Source of the DNA: Botryotinia globosa
Taxonomy: Eukaryota > Ascomycota > Leotiomycetes > Helotiales > Sclerotiniaceae
NCBI GenBank assembly: GCA_014898425.1
Contig: RCSZ01000002.1
Span: forward strand, 3,286,001 to 3,350,000
DNA: 64,000 bases
Direction of reading: 5' to 3'
A program made the translations under genes and the position numbers. Below the pieces are notes generated by a model. The model worked only from the letters and a program-made list of their open reading frames with translations, was not told where the DNA came from and made no database searches. Each line of letters begins with the position of its first letter. Within the stretch, counting starts at the first letter, position 1. Below are positions 34,404 through 45,036 of this stretch, one piece after another.

Positions 34404-36851
34404 ATGTATTCAAGATATGTTCCTCCTTCCAAAAATAAGGTAGCGACGCAAGAGAATTCTATCGAGGCACCTCCATCTCCCCCCAAATCATCCTCTCCTC
34501 CTCCTCCTCTCGCCCCACCTGCTACACGACCAGATGCCTCCTCAACTTATGCGCGTTATATACCACCTTCTAAATCAAAATCAAAACCAAATACGCAACT
34601 AGAAGCCCTCATAGCTGCGCCCGAATCACCATCTCCAGCCTCCAAACGAAAGCACGAAGATGTCGTTCGGCCCACACGAGAGCCCATTTCCAAGAAGGCA
34701 AGAAAAGAGAAGAAAGAGAAGTCTGTGATAGCACTCGTGCCATCAGTTTCTGAGGAGTCGCAAAATGATACTGTCTCGCCAGAAGAAGCGCAAGAAGTAA
34801 CAAGGAAGGACAAGAAATCAAAGAAGTCCAAGCCGAAGGTCGAAACCACTCTGTCTCGGGATACTGCAGAAAGTAGTGAGGATATAGATGATACAAGACA
34901 TAAAAGGGTATTAGAGAAGCGCGAGAAGTCTATCAAGAAGGCTGAGAGACGTGCGCGCAAAGCTGCTGAGGAGGGCCTGGCTATTGAGAACACCCAAGAG
35001 CCAGAGGAACCTGCAGAGATCCACGATTTAGTCCCATTGCCGCAGCCAGAACCAATTCCCGAACTTCCGCCTCCATCGCTCGAATCTACTCTCCCTTCAT
35101 GGCTTGCGTCTCCAATCTTAGTCTCGCCTACGACTACTGCCCAATTTTCCGATTTAGGGGTCGAGGCTGAAGCTGCCAATGTTCTTCGGTCCAAAAGCTT
35201 TAATGAAGCATTCGCCGTTCAAGCCGCAGTACTTCCTCTCCTACTTCCTGGCGCTCAGCAAAAGCCTGGTGATGTATTGGTGTCAGCTGCAACCGGATCC
35301 GGAAAGACTCTATCATACGTTTTGCCCATGACCCAAGATATCAGTCGTAACACAGTCACTCGTCTACGTGGATTGATCGTCATGCCGACTCGAGAGCTTG
35401 TATCTCAAGCGCGTGAAGTGTGTGAGGTGTGTTCGAGTGCATTCTCTGCTGGTAATAGGAAACGTGTAAAGATAGGCACAGCAGTAGGAAATGAAGCTTT
35501 TAAAGTAGAACAAGCAAATCTTATGGAAAATACATATCGATATGATCCGACACTATACCACGAGCAAGAAAGGCGAAAAAATTCTCGATGGGAGAGTTCT
35601 GATGCTGGGACAGATGATGAAGGTGAACCGTTCTTCGATGATGAAGCCGTTTCTCCTTTGCCTGATCATGTCATTGAGCCAGTATCAAAGGTTGATATTC
35701 TAATTTGCACGCCGGGAAGATTGGTGGAGCATCTAAAGTCTACCCCAGGGTTTACTCTACAGCATGTCAAATGGCTTATTATAGACGAAGCAGATAAGCT
35801 TCTGGATCAAAGTTTCCAGCAATGGTTGGATGTTGTCATGAATTCCTTAGCGGCAGGGCAGAAATCACTTCCAAGTAATAAGGGTAGGGTGAGGAAAATT
35901 GTTCTTAGTGCTACGATGACTAGAGATATCGGTCAATTGACTAGTTTGAAACTCTATCGACCAAAATTGGTAGTCCTAGAAGGTTCATCAGCCATCAATG
36001 ATGGAAAGGGCTCACAGGCGCATGTTCTACCATCTGGACTTGCTGAATTTGCTGTCAAGGTAGATGACGAGAATCTGAAGCCGTTGTATTTGATTGAAAT
36101 CTTGAAGGGAAATAACATGATAGACGAGAGCGAGATTAAATCTGACACAGACACGGATTCGGATTCGGATTCTTCTGATTCCAGTTCAGACGAAGATAGC
36201 TCAGAAGACAGTTCGTCCTCGGATAATAGCTCAGAATCAGACTCTGATTCAGATTCAAAGCCGGATTCAAGACCATCGCCCAAGTCGAAATCAAAAATCA
36301 AAACTAATGCACTACCGATCAATCACGAACCTCATGGTGTACTCATATTCACCAAATCTAACGAATCCGCCATCCGTCTCGGTCGTTTGCTTTCCTTGCT
36401 CAACGATTCCTACACGAATATCATTGGAACCCTCACCTCTACAACCCGTTCCTCCGAACGCAGGGCCTCTATTGCCTCGTTTTCTCGAGGTAAACTCCAA
36501 ATCCTCGTCGCTTCTGATCTCGTCTCACGTGGTCTCGATCTTCCTGATCTTGCACATGTCATAAATTATGATGTTCCTACAAGCATTACAAATTATGTAC
36601 ACAGAGTAGGTAGAACAGCGAGAGCAGGAAGACAAGGGTTTGCATGGACGTTAGTTGGGAACACTGAAGCGAGATGGTTCTTCCATGAGGTGGCAAAGAG
36701 TGAAGAAATCAGGAGGAGAGACGGAGAGAAGGTCAAGAGAGTGGTGGTTGATGCAAGAAAGTTTGGCGAGTATAAGAAGGAAACTTATGAGGATGCCTTG
36801 GAGGAGCTGGGTCAAGAAGCTATGGCTATCAGGAAAAAGAAGTCTGGCTAG
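34404..36851 (+). CDS. DBP6: ATP-dependent DEAD-box RNA helicase Dbp6
   Basis: An uninterrupted frame of 815 residues. The ATG at 34404 is the first in frame; the open frame upstream has none. The N-terminal 240 residues are charged and low-complexity with many Lys/Glu. The core follows: SAATGSGKT (motif I), MPTRELVSQ (Ia), ICTPGRLVEH (Ib), IIDEADKLL (II, DEAD), LSATMTRD (III), then VLIFTKSN, SDLVSRGLDLPDL (V) and YVHRVGRTARAG (VI). Order and the long N terminus match Dbp6, a nucleolar factor for early 60S ribosomal subunit assembly. An acidic Ser/Asp/Glu tract of about 50 residues (36149-36270) is inserted between the two RecA lobes. Gene symbol is by family likeness. Confidence 0.92.
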   Translation: MYSRYVPPSKNKVATQENSIEAPPSPPKSSSPPPPLAPPATRPDASSTYARYIPPSKSKSKPNTQLEALIAAPESPSPASKRKHEDVVRPTREPISKKARKEKKEKSVIALVPSVSEESQNDTVSPEEAQEVTRKDKKSKKSKPKVETTLSRDTAESSEDIDDTRHKRVLEKREKSIKKAERRARKAAEEGLAIENTQEPEEPAEIHDLVPLPQPEPIPELPPPSLESTLPSWLASPILVSPTTTAQFSDLGVEAEAANVLRSKSFNEAFAVQAAVLPLLLPGAQQKPGDVLVSAATGSGKTLSYVLPMTQDISRNTVTRLRGLIVMPTRELVSQAREVCEVCSSAFSAGNRKRVKIGTAVGNEAFKVEQANLMENTYRYDPTLYHEQERRKNSRWESSDAGTDDEGEPFFDDEAVSPLPDHVIEPVSKVDILICTPGRLVEHLKSTPGFTLQHVKWLIIDEADKLLDQSFQQWLDVVMNSLAAGQKSLPSNKGRVRKIVLSATMTRDIGQLTSLKLYRPKLVVLEGSSAINDGKGSQAHVLPSGLAEFAVKVDDENLKPLYLIEILKGNNMIDESEIKSDTDTDSDSDSSDSSSDEDSSEDSSSSDNSSESDSDSDSKPDSRPSPKSKSKIKTNALPINHEPHGVLIFTKSNESAIRLGRLLSLLNDSYTNIIGTLTSTTRSSERRASIASFSRGKLQILVASDLVSRGLDLPDLAHVINYDVPTSITNYVHRVGRTARAGRQGFAWTLVGNTEARWFFHEVAKSEEIRRRDGEKVKRVVVDARKFGEYKKETYEDALEELGQEAMAIRKKKSG

Positions 36852-37270
36852 AGAGTGGACTAGAGTATCTGAATTGCTACGCAAATATTAAAATTTAATG
36901 ATCTGATGTTGTATGATATTTTACGTTTCATTCGCCCCGAACAAATTCTATGGTTGAGATTGATTTTCAGACGATGCCTCAAAGTCATACACACTATCGG
37001 ATCGAAACTTCTGGATTCCAACGAAAACTGATGGGGGAACAATCACCCAAGTAACTCGTGGTAGTCGTTATTCATTTCTCTATTTCTTCTCGCAGTTGAA
37101 GCGACAAACAAACGTTTTGAATATTGATTTATGGTGTACACCTTGACGATGTAAATCAGGGATTAAATATGATCATGGGCTGAATGTATTTTATTAGGTC
37201 ATTAGGCACTCGGCCAGTAAGCTGGTGGCTTCATCTGGACTTTTTACGTTGCCCATCATCCCCCTTTCCC
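36852..37270. other. Convergent intergenic region
   Basis: About 0.4 kb between the helicase stop and the sphingomyelinase-like stop. No features were recognised. Confidence 0.5.
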
Positions 37271-39449
37271 TTAAAAGTTCTTCCCAAGGTAAGGACTCTG
37301 CACGCTCGCAAATCCTTGCGGACAAGCCCTCCCGATCGGCGCACTTCCACTCCTCATATAACATACCTTTGCCTGCGCACAAGCATCACTTGTACAATTA
37401 GGGCTTTTGATTGAACTTTTTCCCTGGAATGTATTGAACAGCTCTACCAACGTTCTATTTTTCTCCATCGCTTCCGTAACACCATGCCAAAACGTTGCAT
37501 TGAGCGGCGCATCTTCTGGCCATGAAATGGAAGGTCCGTACGTAGCTCTTGTGGAGTATTCGAATTGGAAATTAGGGCCAGTACCGTTAAGGGAAGAATA
37601 GGTGTTTACATCAGAGTAGAATGTATATGCGTCCATGATTTGAAATGATCCGGTGTCTATCTCATACATACGATAGCCGGAATTCATGTTGGTCAGTGGA
37701 GTCACGCTGGGTCCGATCCATCCGGTTGTCAATGCGGTTGAGGAGTTCTGCATGGTTCCGTTGTTAGAGTAGTAAATAAGCACTTGATCTTCATGCGTAT
37801 GACCCCAGAAGACGTTGGCGATGACATGGGGTGAGTAACGGTCGACGATTTGATAGAAAAGATTTGTTGGGTTTGGTAGTGGATTGGTTCCGTCCCACCC
37901 TGACAATACGTGGCCAAGAATCCAGACCCTCTCGCCAGCATCTTCCGCCATCTGAAGCTCATCTATCATGAATTTAAACGAGCCGGAAACATCAGGGTCT
38001 GTCGTGTTGATGAAGTTAAGATAATTAGACCTGTACCAGAAGTCGGTATTCAATGTAATAATCCGAAGTCCAAGATGCGTTTTCACGGAATAAGCAGCGT
38101 AGTGAATAGCAGCTTCCTCGGCATCTGCTTTGCTCAACCACCCTTCGTGCTGCCACAAGGAAGAGACATGATCGTAGTTCCAGCTAAACTGTTTACCCAA
38201 AGGACCAGGTAAGCTGTGGGGACTATCAATATTTTCCGGGGTTGAATCATGGTTTCCTAGTACGGGGAAGATAGGGTTCTTGATGTATGATTTCAGAATT
38301 GAGTAGATACTAGTCTCCGTGTACTCAACATATTCTCGTGACATTTGGTTTTGAGCATCGTGGGAAACGAGATCACCTAATGGGCAGTTAGTGAGAATCT
38401 ATGGAAGAAATTTTGGTTAATCACCTGTATAGATTGTGAAAGCGGGTTCCGATCCATTGCCTTTGGTACCGGTCATAGCCCCAATGGATTGAAGAGCTGC
38501 TAGCGCAAGGAAATATGGAGTATCGCATCTACGAAATCCATTATTTGATTATCCCAATTACATAGGAACATGACACCTACTTGTAAGACCCATATAATGG
38601 TGCCGGAAATATTGCTTGAGAAGTGGGCGCATCTGTGTATCTACAACACAAACCGGAAGAGCAGTTTGCCTCAGAAGCAACTTGATATCTAGGGTCAAGG
38701 TGAAAATCCGAAAGATGGAGGACTTTCTTTCGTTGTCCACTTGGTTTTGGAGCCGTTGCGTTAGCCGGCTTTGGCTTCCACAATCCGGTAGTATTTAATG
38801 GCGCTGCGCTGGGGAGTGGACAATAAGTAGTGCTCAGGGAACTACATATATAGTGACCGTCTGATCCAGTAACATCGGCCAATGCTAGCACTTGTGCCCA
38901 TATTGCGCCCCAACTTGCTGGTGCATAGTTATTTTTGCACGTGGTGTTTGATGCAAAGCCCGTGGCCTGACATAACAAGATTAAAGCATCAGGTACATAT
39001 TCCGGAGCTTGCTGGGCGAGAGTTTTCCCTACGCTCAATGCAGCAATACATTTTGAACAATTGCTCGAGAGCCCAGTTTCATTGTAAATGATATCCTTAA
39101 CCTCGTTTAGCGCATTCTGGAGCAATGTTTCAGGAGGGGTGTTGCTTGGATTGCCGACAGCCTCCGGATAGTATACTGGATCATCAGTAGCAGTTGGTAT
39201 GGTTGTAGGGTTGGTAAGATTAAGAGGAAACGTGATGTTCAGTATCGGATCGTACAAAGCTGGCTGGGGCTCGGCAGTTGCAGCAGGTTTGAGATAATAA
39301 CTCGAAAACACTGAGGTTGGAAATGCCGACGGGACAACAAAGGATGGTGCCCCTGGTAATTGAGATGCTTTTCCTACTTCGGCTCCAGCTTGGGTAGAAG
39401 AAACAAAGTATCCCGCTGAAATCAAGGCGACGAGGAAATGCTTGGCCAT
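37271..39449 (-). CDS. Secreted acid sphingomyelinase-like phosphodiesterase with saposin B domain
   Basis: Exons 38581-39449, 38425-38528 and 37271-38376 give 692 residues with short introns (52 and 48 bp). The start at 39449 gives a signal peptide (AKHFLVALISAGYFVSSTQA). A saposin B domain with paired cysteines (NCSKC, LLCQATGF, TTCKNN) precedes the catalytic domain. Metal-binding motifs of the calcineurin-like phosphoesterase fold are all present: SDFHLDPRY, YTGDLVSHD, VLGNHDSTP and FWGHTHEDQ. Several N-glycosylation sequons and many cysteines at the C terminus fit secretion. The family cleaves sphingomyelin or related phosphodiesters in acidic compartments or outside the cell; fungal substrates are not settled. 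The family segment YGSYKCDTPYFLAL across intron 1 confirms the splice. Confidence 0.94.
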
Positions 39450-42204
39450 GTCTCCTGATGCCACAGATAATTGAACGTGGAAATCCCTTAAATGACACCT
39501 ATACTTAACAAGAAACCAGTGATTGATAAGGAAATCACACAAACTGAGAGGATTAGACCTTGGCCGAAGTTCCAGCTTTCTCACTTGCAGAATGAATATG
39601 GGCGAGTAACTTTTATACCTCCAATTGCCTTCGCTGCCAGCCACACAAATGTATATTGTTTAAATAAGAAAGATAGCCAACAGGACAAGATTGAAAGCAC
39701 TGGGTGGGATCTACTACCTAGAAGCTAAAATGTGCCGGTACCGGTAACTACCTAGTGACGATGCGGAGTTGCACTTCCAATGTGCTCGTGGGCTAACGAT
39801 TGGCAATTGGTGAAGTTGCCCGCATAATCTAAGGTATGCGGTTCCCTCCCCATCCTTATCAGATAGAGACGAAACGGGGTATAATTAGCTCCCCCTCATC
39901 CTTTGAATTGATGCAGAGAAGCTTCCAAGAGTAAATCCGCATTTTTTTTTTACCAGAAAGTTGTAAGATTACATAGGTAATGTCAGTCAGTCAATTTGAT
40001 GTCAAACAGAAGTGCTGGCTGGAACAAAAATGTGCGTAAGAGATTGTTTCGATATCCCTAGCTAGCGTTCGGGTCAGCTGATCCTGCCGTTCGTCTAAGG
40101 CTACGGCAACCACACAAGACACCGGACGCAACAGGAACGAGAACTTCGAATACAAACACAGAAATCCTTATTGCAATTATTCATTCTCTGTCACTAGTAG
40201 CAACATTCACGCATCATTTACAAGTGAATCTTGTTAATTCAAACGCGTTTTAGGCATTCGAACTTTCTTACACCCTTTTTTAGCCTTGTCAAGTGAGAAG
40301 TGCTTCTGGGCGACTTGTCAAATGCAACGATGGAAGGATGCGCCATCTTCCATCCATGCGGCTGCATCTTGAGCTGTCTACGGGTGTGTTTGACGACATC
40401 GTTTAGTTGTAGATAATGAACGATTGAATGTATCTCGTGCTTACTTGCCCAGGCATTTGCAGCATGAACATGAAAATCACGCTCCCATTCGGAGATGATC
40501 AGGTTTTCAACGGACCAACTACCAGCAACGGCTACCGCTAGGCATCAGGAATCATATTCACGATTCAGAAAATTTCAGGATCTTGTTCTGCACATCTTAG
40601 ATGCCAGTATTCTGTATGCATATCCTCTACATGACAGAAAACATGATGGATGTTAGGTAACAAGACGAAATTCGGGTTTCCGTCGATGCTGGTAGGACCA
40701 GTGATGATATACATCTCGCCTGACATCCAAATCTCAAATTTCAACTCTTATAGCTGTAATATTATGTATGTTCTCGCGTGGAACAATAGCATGATGTGCA
40801 CAGTTATTGAATAGTGGCTCAGGCTTTGCCTCTGGAACAGTGTTTGGCGAATAGTCGAGTTGACCCCATCTGATCCAATAAGAAGATCGATTAGAGTGCC
40901 CAATACTTCGGACTGCAATCTCAAAATAAAGATGATCAAACCCTCAGATCAATTAAAACATTAACCTTCAACAAGGATTTGATCATTCGGGCAGTAGAAA
41001 CTTGATCACATTTTACAATTTGCGTGGTAGCGTTGTGCGCATTCTCATCTGCCTGCAAGCTCAGGCTTTGAGCCTCCTTCATCATCTTGACCCCTTTCCA
41101 GACCGACGGACACCCCTCAGATCTTGCATGGATGCCATTCAGTTGTCCCTCTTATCTTGGTCTATGCGTCGGTCTATAGCCCATAATCAATTTCTGATGC
41201 CCCATTCAAAATAACTCCACCAGCATCAAAGGTGTGGATAGAAATCAGGGCTGAAATGAAGCCACCAATTGAAGCTTTGCTTGAGTCTGGGGAGCAATGG
41301 ATCTTCATATGGAGGAGAGTCAAGTCATGGGGAGTTTAGGAGGCTCTCAATGTACCTGATTCGAGGAAATGTAGTTGCGGCGCATATTCATTTTGGTTCT
41401 TTTGAGATTCTGATCTACACAGGAGCATCTGTACTTGGTGATTACTCCAGACAATGTGCCCGAAATCCCCGAAATCCCCGAAACGTCACAGTCACGTTCC
41501 TCACAAACGACTTCCAGAAGGAGTTCGTTGATTGCCCTGTATCATTTCGTGCTGTCTACGTACCAGAAGAAGCGAAAGGGGGTGATTGCAATATTCCCGA
41601 GCAGTCCATTATACTTCCGAGATGGAGATTTATGTTAGTTTGCGGGCAAAACATTCCGTAAGCTTCTCAGCCACTTAACAAATTTATCAAATTGCCTTGG
41701 TGTTCGCACTTGGGAAAATCGGTTTATAAATATGGTTCGGCTTCTCGGCGACGTAGTAGATACAGCGGAAAGTGGGAGTCGTAACTCTCTTCTCCTGCTT
41801 TCTCTGTAATTTTGTGATACCGTGTAACCTCAGTATCTTTCTTGCCTCGTATATAAGCGAAAAGCGGTTAACCAAATCAAGGGATCCGCTAACTTTGTTG
41901 TGATAGAATCATGAAACAAGGCCAGCGTCTAAGCTCGTCCCCTGAATTTACCACAAACTCCATAAATAACAACGGCCGAATATTAAAGATACTACATTCC
42001 ATCTTCGCATTTAACACGGAAAATTCTTGAAATGAAACTTGCGAGGGTTCAATTTTTGGCATTATCATACTATCATGCCATCAATGACGTCACAATGTGT
42101 CGTCAATAAACTGATCGACCCACTGCCCCAATCAAGATACCTGGCCCCGTGTGGATTCAGGGTTAGAAGTGGAGATTGCATCCGAACTCAGCCTATTCAC
42201 CGCG
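39450..42204. other. Intergenic region with gene remnants
   Basis: About 2.75 kb. A flavin monooxygenase-like fragment is seen on the minus strand at about 40838-40898 (described separately). Other frames, including a plus-strand one at 41269-41661, show no domain features. A short direct repeat CCCGAAAT occurs three times near 41459-41483. Confidence 0.5.
40748..40939 (-). pseudogene. Fragment of an FAD-dependent monooxygenase
   Basis: A short minus-strand frame contains LIDLLIGSDGVNSTIRQTLF (about 40838-40898). This is the DG motif region of group A flavin monooxygenases, where the consensus is D-L-L-I-G-A-D-G followed by S-x-x-R. No GxGxxG dinucleotide-binding motif precedes it and no GD(A/S)AH motif follows. 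The surrounding frames contain stops, so a decayed gene is likeliest. The match is short and could be chance, though the order of conserved positions argues against that. Confidence 0.4.
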
Positions 42205-42577
42205 ATGAAACTCCCACAATTGGCGCACGAACCTCCTTGGTGCATGGATACAATCAGTTATAATATATTTTCCAAATTTGAAGAATGTTCTTTGGAACTC
42301 TTCAGAGACTTGGATGCACAATGCTTGAAAATGTCTTTGAAATTGCAGGAATCTCGTTTCACCATGACACAATGTAAATTCAACGGTAAAAACAATTTCC
42401 CTCCAAACCCGGCAGCGGATTACTTGGCCTTCTTAGAACCATTGATGGAAGCAGGGTGCCTGGAAAATCCTAATGACTTCCTTTTTGTTATTCGGGAATT
42501 TGCTAACATACAAGGTATGTTAGCAGATTGACACCAGAAACGCTCTTTCTTTTTGTCAACTAGATGATCAAGGCTGA
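42205..42577 (+). CDS. Hypothetical small protein
   Basis: Exons 42205-42514 and 42564-42577 would encode 107 residues. The 49-bp intron has a GTATGT donor and a caactAG acceptor; unspliced, the frame ends at 42531. The composition is protein-like (balanced hydrophobic residues, four or five Cys, several Phe) and the frame is open further upstream to about 42151, so another exon may be missing. No family was recognised, there is no signal peptide and no membrane segment. It lies close to an inverted-repeat element (42938-43475). It may be a fragment of a larger gene. Confidence 0.3.
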
Positions 42578-42937
42578 CGTACATGGTTTGATACGTAGCT
42601 TTTGGTCCATTTCAAGATAGCTTTACAATGCGAGTGTACGAAGGTCATTTGAGCTTTCAAAAGCGAGAGGCGGCAACAAACCCCTAGCTAATGTGAATTG
42701 CAACCTTGGCACCTGTCTACACTTCGTAGACCAACATGGTTCGAAAGGTTAAGCGCCTATTTGACATACCATGGATTCAAATGAAACGTGACCACCTTGC
42801 GCATGTACTGCACTCAACAACAAGTTCTTCCGCTGATATGGTCTGGACCACGTTGGATGATTCCAAGAAGTATCCACCTATCTCCTGGAAATTTTGGATG
42901 AAAATAACTTCTTTCTTCAAAAGGTGGGCACGCCACT

Positions 42938-43475
42938 AGGGTTGGGCGAATTTTGAAATCTTGGGGTTGATTATATAATTCTATATTATAACGCTTTTTA
43001 AGCGATATGAAATATTATGCCAAGATTATGCATGTGATCTTTAAGCCAATCAACTCAATAGAATGAATGAAAGTGAAACTAATTCTGAAAGAAATTTAAA
43101 TGGGTAGTTGAAAAGGTTATTATGAAAGATAGATTTTAGAATTTCAGATTATTAAAAGATTAGAGGATTGATTTAATCAATCAAATTCATTTATTTTTAT
43201 TCATTTATAAAAATATTAATCTAAACTCTGAAATTGATAAAATCGATAAAGATGTTGAAAATATAAACCTAATAATAAAGCAATTTTTGAATAGATTTTA
43301 TTAATTTTTTATAATCTAATCAAATTTAAAGCTTTATTTTCAAAATAACTTTATTAAATTTTCAAAACCCTACTTTCTATACTAAAAATATTGCAATTTG
43401 ACTAATACTACATATTATGTTATATTTGATTGATGAATATGCGATATTATATATTATCAAATCGCTCAACCCTAA
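42938..43475. mobile_element. Short AT-rich inverted-repeat element (MITE-like)
   Basis: The left end TAGGGTTGGGCGAATTT (from 42938) is matched in inverted form by AAATCGCTCAACCCTA at about 43459-43474. The ends agree at about 14 of 16 positions, and a TA flanks the GGGTTG core at both sides. The 540-bp interior is very AT-rich with no coding potential. TA-flanked short elements are typical of non-autonomous Tc1/mariner-class transposons; assignment to that class is inference. Confidence 0.55.
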
Positions 43476-43599
43476 TCTCAACCTAGCATCGTCCAAGGTC
43501 CCATCCAATTCCCACCCTAGGTTCTTGGCTTACTATATTCTCTAATTGAAGGGGACAACAGTCATTGTTAGTACAGTAAATGGCAAGTTGACAAAAAAT

Positions 43600-43607
43600 T
43601 ATATAAA
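43600..43607 (+). promoter_or_regulatory. TATA box of the pectin lyase gene
   Basis: TATATAAA lies about 93 bp upstream of the pectin lyase start, followed by a pyrimidine-rich leader typical of strongly expressed fungal genes. No YCCNCCAAT element was found in the 200 bp upstream. Confidence 0.6.
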
Positions 43608-43700
43608 CAGAATGTAAGTTCTGCATCAGGTTTCTTTTCTCCTCATCCCAACGACCTCTCTTCACTTCTCAATACATATTACACACTCTTTGACTTCACT

Positions 43701-44908
43701 ATGAAGTCGTTCACTCTTTTCAGCGCCGCGCTTGCCGCAATCGCACAAACTGTTTCTGCTGCTGTCGCAGTTAACGGAACCGCAGAGGGTTTTGCCAAGG
43801 GTGTTACTGGTGGTGGTTCCGCAGCTGCTGTCTACCCAACCACAACCGCCGAACTCGTTTCCTACTTGCGAGACTCCTCCCCTCGTGTCATCGTCCTCAC
43901 CAAGACCTTCGATTTCAGAGGAACCGAGGGTACCACCAATGCCACTGGATGTGCACCATGGGGTACCGCACCCAACTGCCAACTTGCTATTAATGGCGCC
44001 AATGGATGGTGTCAGAAATATGAGCCAGATGCTCCATCTGCCAGCGTGACCTACGACAACGCTGGTGTTCTCGGTATCTCGGTTGCTTCCGACAAGACTT
44101 TGATCGGTGAGGGTTCCACTGGTATCATCCGAGGAAAGGGTCTCCGTATGGTTTCCGGTGCTAGCAACATCATCATCCAGTAAGTAGTATACGAGGACAA
44201 CCTAGCTAAATTCATACTAACCCTGGATTCAGAAACATCAAGATCGAAGAGATCAACCCTAAGTACGTCTGGGGAGGTGACGCTATTACTATCAACGATG
44301 CTGATATGATCTGGATTGATCACGTTACCACTTACCACATCGGCCGTCAACATATCGTTCTTGGTACGCTCGCTTCTAACCGTATTACTCTCTCCAACAA
44401 CTACATCAACGGTGTCTCTGATTACTCTGCCACTTGTGACGGATACCACTACTGGGGTATCTATCTCGCTGGTTCCAACGATCTGGTCACCATGAAGGGT
44501 AACTACATATACCACACCTCTGGACGTTCCCCCAAGGTTCAAGGAAACACCGTCCTCCATGCCGTTAACAACTACTGGTACGATAACTCCGGAAAAGCAT
44601 TCGAGATAGGTGCCGGTGCTTACGTCGTCGCTGAGGGCAACGTTTTCCAGAACATCTCAGTCGTCGCTGGATCTCCAATCGCTGGTGAGCTCTTCACTGC
44701 TCCATCTACCAGCGCCAACGCAGCCTGTTCCGCATACCTTGGACACAATTGCCAAGTCAACGACTTCCCTTCTTCTGGTACTTTCAGCTCCTCAAACACC
44801 AGCTTCTTCTCCGATTTCTCCGGAAAGAACGTCGCATCCGCATCCGCATACAGCACCGTTGTCGCCAGCGTCACTGCCAACGCCGGTTTCGGAAAAGTTA
44901 CCTACTAA
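43701..44908 (+). CDS. Secreted pectin lyase, polysaccharide lyase family 1
   Basis: Exons 43701-44179 and 44233-44908 give 384 residues; the 53-bp intron has a CATACTAACCC branch site. The signal peptide is [20 protein letters not shown]. The parallel beta-helix core carries [37 protein letters not shown] and [13 protein letters not shown]. These are hallmarks of pectin lyases rather than pectate lyases: a Trp/Tyr-rich cleft and no Ca-binding Asp cluster. The enzyme cuts methyl-esterified homogalacturonan by beta-elimination, releasing 4,5-unsaturated oligomers (EC 4.2.2.10), and acts outside the cell on plant cell walls. Codon usage is biased to C-ending codons, unlike neighbouring genes, which suggests high expression. 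The TIR of the large AT island starts about 130 bp after the stop. Confidence 0.96.
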
Positions 44909-45036
44909 ATTATTTAGTGGAAGATCGGTTGCCAGGTTGCAATGGAAGGAAATTCAGGGGAGATTCATTCGTCGACTTTTGATGGGTGATGTTTTGGGGT
45001 TGAGTTCTTCGAGATGTATATAATTTTGATCACTTG

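Larger units (their letters stand above)
42578..43700. other. Intergenic region: short inverted-repeat element and pectin lyase promoter
   Basis: The first part has no supported gene. About 42938-43475 is an AT-rich short element with inverted ends (separate entry). The rest, up to 43700, is the promoter of the pectin lyase gene. Confidence 0.6.

Noticed and set aside
34556..35194. Minus-strand 212-residue frame, Ser-rich
   Set aside because: Antisense of the low-complexity N terminus of the DEAD-box helicase.
43662..44560. Long minus-strand frames opposite the pectin lyase
   Set aside because: Antisense frames are kept open by the C-ending codon bias of a highly expressed gene; the plus strand encodes clear PL1 motifs.
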